This document shows, piece after piece, positions 60,669 through 64,000 of a stretch of DNA of 64,000 nucleotides (positions are counted from its first letter, which is position 1; each line of letters opens with the position of its first letter). The translations under genes and the position numbers were made by a program. The stretch comes from Puffinus mauretanicus (taxonomy: Eukaryota; Chordata; Aves; Procellariiformes; Procellariidae): the NCBI GenBank assembly GCA_023333565.1, contig JAJKFH010000755.1, positions 372,001 to 436,000 of the forward strand, read 5' to 3'. Below the pieces are notes generated by a model. It did no database searches and was not told the DNA's origin. It worked only from the letters and a program-made list of their open reading frames with translations.

Positions 60669-60736
60669 TCACCCCATTGCTTTCTGCTTCATTAACCCCT
60701 TCTTTGCTCCCTGATGGATCTTTGCATCCAGCTTCC
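60669..60736 (-). CDS. TRIP4: TRIP4 last coding exon (ASC-1 C-terminus)
   Basis: The minus strand shows a long pyrimidine tract (T-run, then CCCCTCTTTACAG) and an exon starting GG AAG CTG. It encodes (W)KLDAKIHQGAKKGLMKQKAMG and a TGA at 60671-60669. This matches the end of human TRIP4 (activating signal cointegrator 1), whose C-terminus I know as WKLDSKIHQGAKKGLMKQ followed by a variable tail. The W codon is split T|GG by a phase-1 intron. TRIP4 is a transcription coactivator and a member of the ASCC complex, with an N-terminal zinc finger and a C-terminal ASCH domain; this exon follows the ASCH fold. The remaining exons lie beyond the right edge of the window. Confidence 0.92.
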
Positions 60737-63700
60737 CTGTAAAGAGGGGATTAAAAAAAAAAAACACAACAAACCCTCATCACTCTCTATTTTTAAATGC
60801 TATTTGCAATGCAAATCAGCTGGAGGCAGCAAGGTCTCCTAGTTAGTGTGTTCCTGTCACATTCAATTATCGTGCTTGAGGAGTCAGGCGTTTCCAGCCG
60901 CCGTGGCTTCCCTCCACAGGCATGACACCAGGGAACTGGGGGCAAGCGTGTCCAACGTGGCAAAGAGATGCTGGAGCAGGGGAAATTCAGCGAGGAGGAG
61001 AGTAAATTAACATCCAGCACTCGCCCGCCACTACCAGGGGGGAAAATCGATCCCTTCACTTGCCCGCAGGATGCGTGTCAACACGTTCGAAGGAGATGGG
61101 GGACCGTCAAGCACCATGTCGGGGACATGTTTCTCCACGGCGTGGTGGAAAGCCGGGCTTGGGGACAATAAACCCCCAGCTTAGCGATGATAATGCAATG
61201 GAGCATAGAAGGTGATGGGGACCGATGGCTCCGTGCTGTCAAGCGCCAGGCAGCGCTGGGAGGGCCGTGCTGCCTTTGCTACGGGGGAGCACCTTGGGGA
61301 GCCCAGGCGCCCATGGCTGGCTGCTCCGGTGGAACCCAGAGCACAAGTTACCTCCCCTCATCCCACTGAGCTTCACAGCCCTTGGTGGCTTCGCTGCCAC
61401 CTCTGCTTTCCCACTTGGGAGAGGAGCAGACACCAACACATGGGATTTGGGCAACTGCTGCAGAAGCAGCCAAAAACCAGGCACGGCAAGCAAGCCGGGA
61501 GGGTGATGTGCTGCCTTGGAGGAGCGTCCCTGTCCCCCTCTCCCTGCCTGTAAAAAAGCAAGGATGTTCCTGCTCTCCCAGGCAAAGCTCCCTCCTCCAA
61601 AAGGGAGAGGAAGAAAGGGAGGGTGACCTTAAGTGAGGCAGCATGGCAAAGAGCCAGCCTCCTGGCTTTGCCATCAGCCAGCACCGGCCACCTCCTCTAA
61701 TGCCAGGTCTCCCGGGGAACTCGCCTCCCTGCTGCTGCTCCCCTGCGTCTTCCCATCCTCCAAATGCCAGCCTCATCCTGTCTCTGTCTGTAGCTGGGAG
61801 CAGGGACAGGGCTCCACCACATTGCAGAAGCCAGCAGGAAAAACGGCAGAGCCTGCAGTGAGCTGGGGACGGCAGCCCCAGTCCCTGGGGAGCATCCCCT
61901 GCATCCCTTGGGAGGGACACGGGGTGTCCACCATGGTCACACCATCAGGAGGGGAAGCAAAGGGATCAGAGCTTGATCCCAGGGAGATGGACAGACAGAG
62001 CCCATCCCAGTGAAATCCCAGTGAGGTGGATGGAGCCTGAGCTGGCAGGCACCTCATCTGGGTCCTGCAGCATCGTCCCTCCAGGGAATCAAGCCTGGTG
62101 TCACCCCGTGGGTGAAGCACAGCCCATGCGGTCCCTGGGAGAGCTGCATTGCTCCAGCCCAGCTACAGCACACAGCAGATCTTGTCCCTGGTGGGGACCA
62201 GATCCACCAGGCTCCAAACCAATCCCGCTTTGGCCACTGCTCCAAAAACTACCAGTAAATGCCTGTGTGCTGTGAGAAGCAGGCGCTTGTCCCAAGAAAA
62301 TGGTTCCAAACCAGCCAGAGACCATCACCTCCTCTTCAAACCGAGAAAACTTCTCAATTTCAGCTCAACAAAGAGTCCGACAATGCTTTTGGAAGAGAGA
62401 CAGGTTACAAAACTGCTTCACTCAGGATGTCCCACCAGGACAACCCAGCCTCCCTGAAACCGGCCCTCCTCCTTCAGCTTGAGTTTTGGGCCAGCCTTGC
62501 TCTTGTCTCAGCTTGAGAGGGAAGTTCAATGCACCAAACCCATAACGTGCAAAAAAAATGCGAGCAAGGGTTTGCAAGTCACAGTGCCATAGATGCGTAA
62601 ACTGAAACACAGCTACAGTCAGGTCAAAATTGGAAGCAGGAACCAGACGCTGCCGGTGTCTCGGTGCAGCAGTTGCCAACTTGCAGCCCAAGGGACACAA
62701 AAGGGCATATGCAAAACTCTTCCATCATCACAAATAAGAAAATTAAAACTGAGGTCAAGTGAAAGGGCAAAATAGGGTATTACTCGAAGCGTCTGTTTTC
62801 AGACAGTGTTCTTGCCCTGAGCTGCAGTTTGGAAGATGCTCTCCTACAAGGTCTGGGAGATCCACCATCCTCTCTGCCACCCTATGCGGGAGAAGACTTT
62901 CCCCACCTGCCGAAGGATGGGGAATAAGCCCCCTCCTTGCAATGGCTGGCAACAGCGATGGGCGCCCAACAAGGCTGAGCCAGCACGGCCAGACTGTCCG
63001 GAAGCGGCGTGTCAGACCACCACGTCGCCAAGCCACGGGGTTTTTAGCAGGAGAAAGGCGGCGAGTTCACACTCACTCCACGCTCTGGTCCCCCACCACC
63101 AACACTGTGTCACCTCCGGGGCTGTAAACTTCATATTTAACGCGCCTGCCTGCTCCTCCCGGACCCCAAAAGTGATCAGGAGGCTTCTCGGTTCTATCTG
63201 CTGGCAAAGATAAAACACCACGTGGGTAACCTTCAGAAATAGGCTAAAAATAAGGCAACGGCCCCAGGGTCCCCTTCTCTTTCTGCTCAATGATTTAAGC
63301 ACACTCGTCTCACACTGCGACGTGTCCCTTTGCCCGCTCCTCCATGCTCTTCCAGCCGTCGGCTGTTGAAGGGAGGTTTCTGAGCGATGCTCCAGGGAGG
63401 CTTCAGAGAAGCTTTGCCCGGATTCGGGGAAATCTCCCACGAGAACCGCCACCATGCTTTGTCCTCATGCGCTGAAACTAAGTGGGAATGTGTTTGGGGA
63501 CAGCCGTGCTCCCAAACATGATGCAAACACAGTGCCCGTCCCTTCCACACAAACAATAACCCTGGCAGCAAAAATCAAGCTATGTTAGGTTTTTTTTCCC
63601 CATCCCCGGGCTGCTAGAAATGACTAATTTGCAATGGAGAAGCATTTGGATGTCATCGCAGCGAGGTCCATGCTGTTATCTGGCAAGGAAAACTGCTCTG

Positions 63701-64000
63701 GCTTGGCTTCCCAACAAGACAAACTGGCATTTTGTCATGGTTTGAGCCAGGCTTCAAGGAGACTGGGGCAGCCAGCGAGCTCAGGTGGGGACGTGAGCCG
63801 GCACCTTCCCCCTGCTCTGCTTCCAGCTTGGAGAATTAAGCTTTTGACTGCCTCGGATGTGATGCCAGCTCCTATTAAAACAGCGCCTTACCCTGATGAA
63901 AGGTCAAAGCCTTCCCTGCTCCTTCCCTAGGCTGTCACAAATATCACCCAGACGGACAATGTCCCCTCTGGGAGGGGAAGGTGCAACTCCACAGTCTCCC
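60737..64000 (-). other. TRIP4: TRIP4 last intron (partial)
   Basis: Intron upstream of the terminal exon. I looked for the exon encoding the ASCH-domain end (GCLLGCVD, FVFIC, VKFPIKG-like motifs) and did not find it, so it probably lies beyond 64000. A palindromic octamer-like site is at 60802-60816. An exon-like segment with acceptor and donor but no known homology is at 63077-63200. Confidence 0.7.
60802..60816. promoter_or_regulatory. Palindromic octamer (POU-type) site
   Basis: ATTTGCAATGCAAAT is ATTTGCA and TGCAAAT around one central A. It contains the full octamer ATGCAAAT (60809-60816). It differs by one base from the PORE element ATTTGAAATGCAAAT, which binds OCT factor dimers. Occupancy is inference. 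Confidence 0.4.

Overview
The window is vertebrate nuclear DNA, almost certainly from a bird. It carries CR1 retrotransposon fragments of avian type (octamer 3' ends, the C-terminal part of the CR1 ORF2 reading frame). It is GC-rich and gene-compact, as expected of a microchromosome. It holds pieces of two neighbouring genes, TRIP4 and ZNF609, which are also neighbours on human 15q22 and in the part of chicken chromosome 10 that corresponds to it. Both genes lie on the minus strand, so transcription runs from high to low coordinates. Nothing bacterial, viral or CRISPR-like is present.

Layout in transcription order: 64000-60737 is the last intron of TRIP4. 60736-60669 is the last coding segment of TRIP4, followed by a short 3' UTR with an ATTAAA signal near 60521. 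About 4 kb of intergenic DNA follows. A strong CpG island at about 54950-57200 contains the ZNF609 promoter (GC boxes, no TATA) and non-coding exon 1, whose splice donor follows 56305. Intron 1 (56304-41845, 14.5 kb) begins with a GC-rich minisatellite and holds one CR1 copy, a perfect 16-bp inverted repeat at that copy's 3' end, and AT-rich regions that look regulatory. Exon 2 (41844-40980) carries 118 nt of 5' UTR and the first 249 codons of ZNF609. Intron 2 (40979-683, 40.3 kb) holds four CR1 copies and several candidate regulatory palindromes. Exon 3 (682-457) encodes 75 further codons of the conserved ZNF608/ZNF609 region. Positions 456-1 are the start of intron 3.

The most interesting observation concerns exon 2. 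In mammals this same exon forms the abundant circular RNA circ-ZNF609, which was reported to carry a translatable ORF closed by a stop created at the back-splice. Here the exon has nearly the same size (865 or 862 nt), contains the start codon and ends in phase 0. Joining its end to its start again gives a closed ORF: 249 codons plus 9 (or 8) new codons and a stop. The CR1 copies on either side of it are in the same orientation, so CR1 base-pairing cannot explain circularisation.

Most long open reading frames in the window are chance ORFs of GC-rich DNA. Supported coding DNA is confined to the three ZNF609/TRIP4 coding segments. Intron stretches were read by eye, so decayed repeats and conserved non-coding elements can only be proposed.
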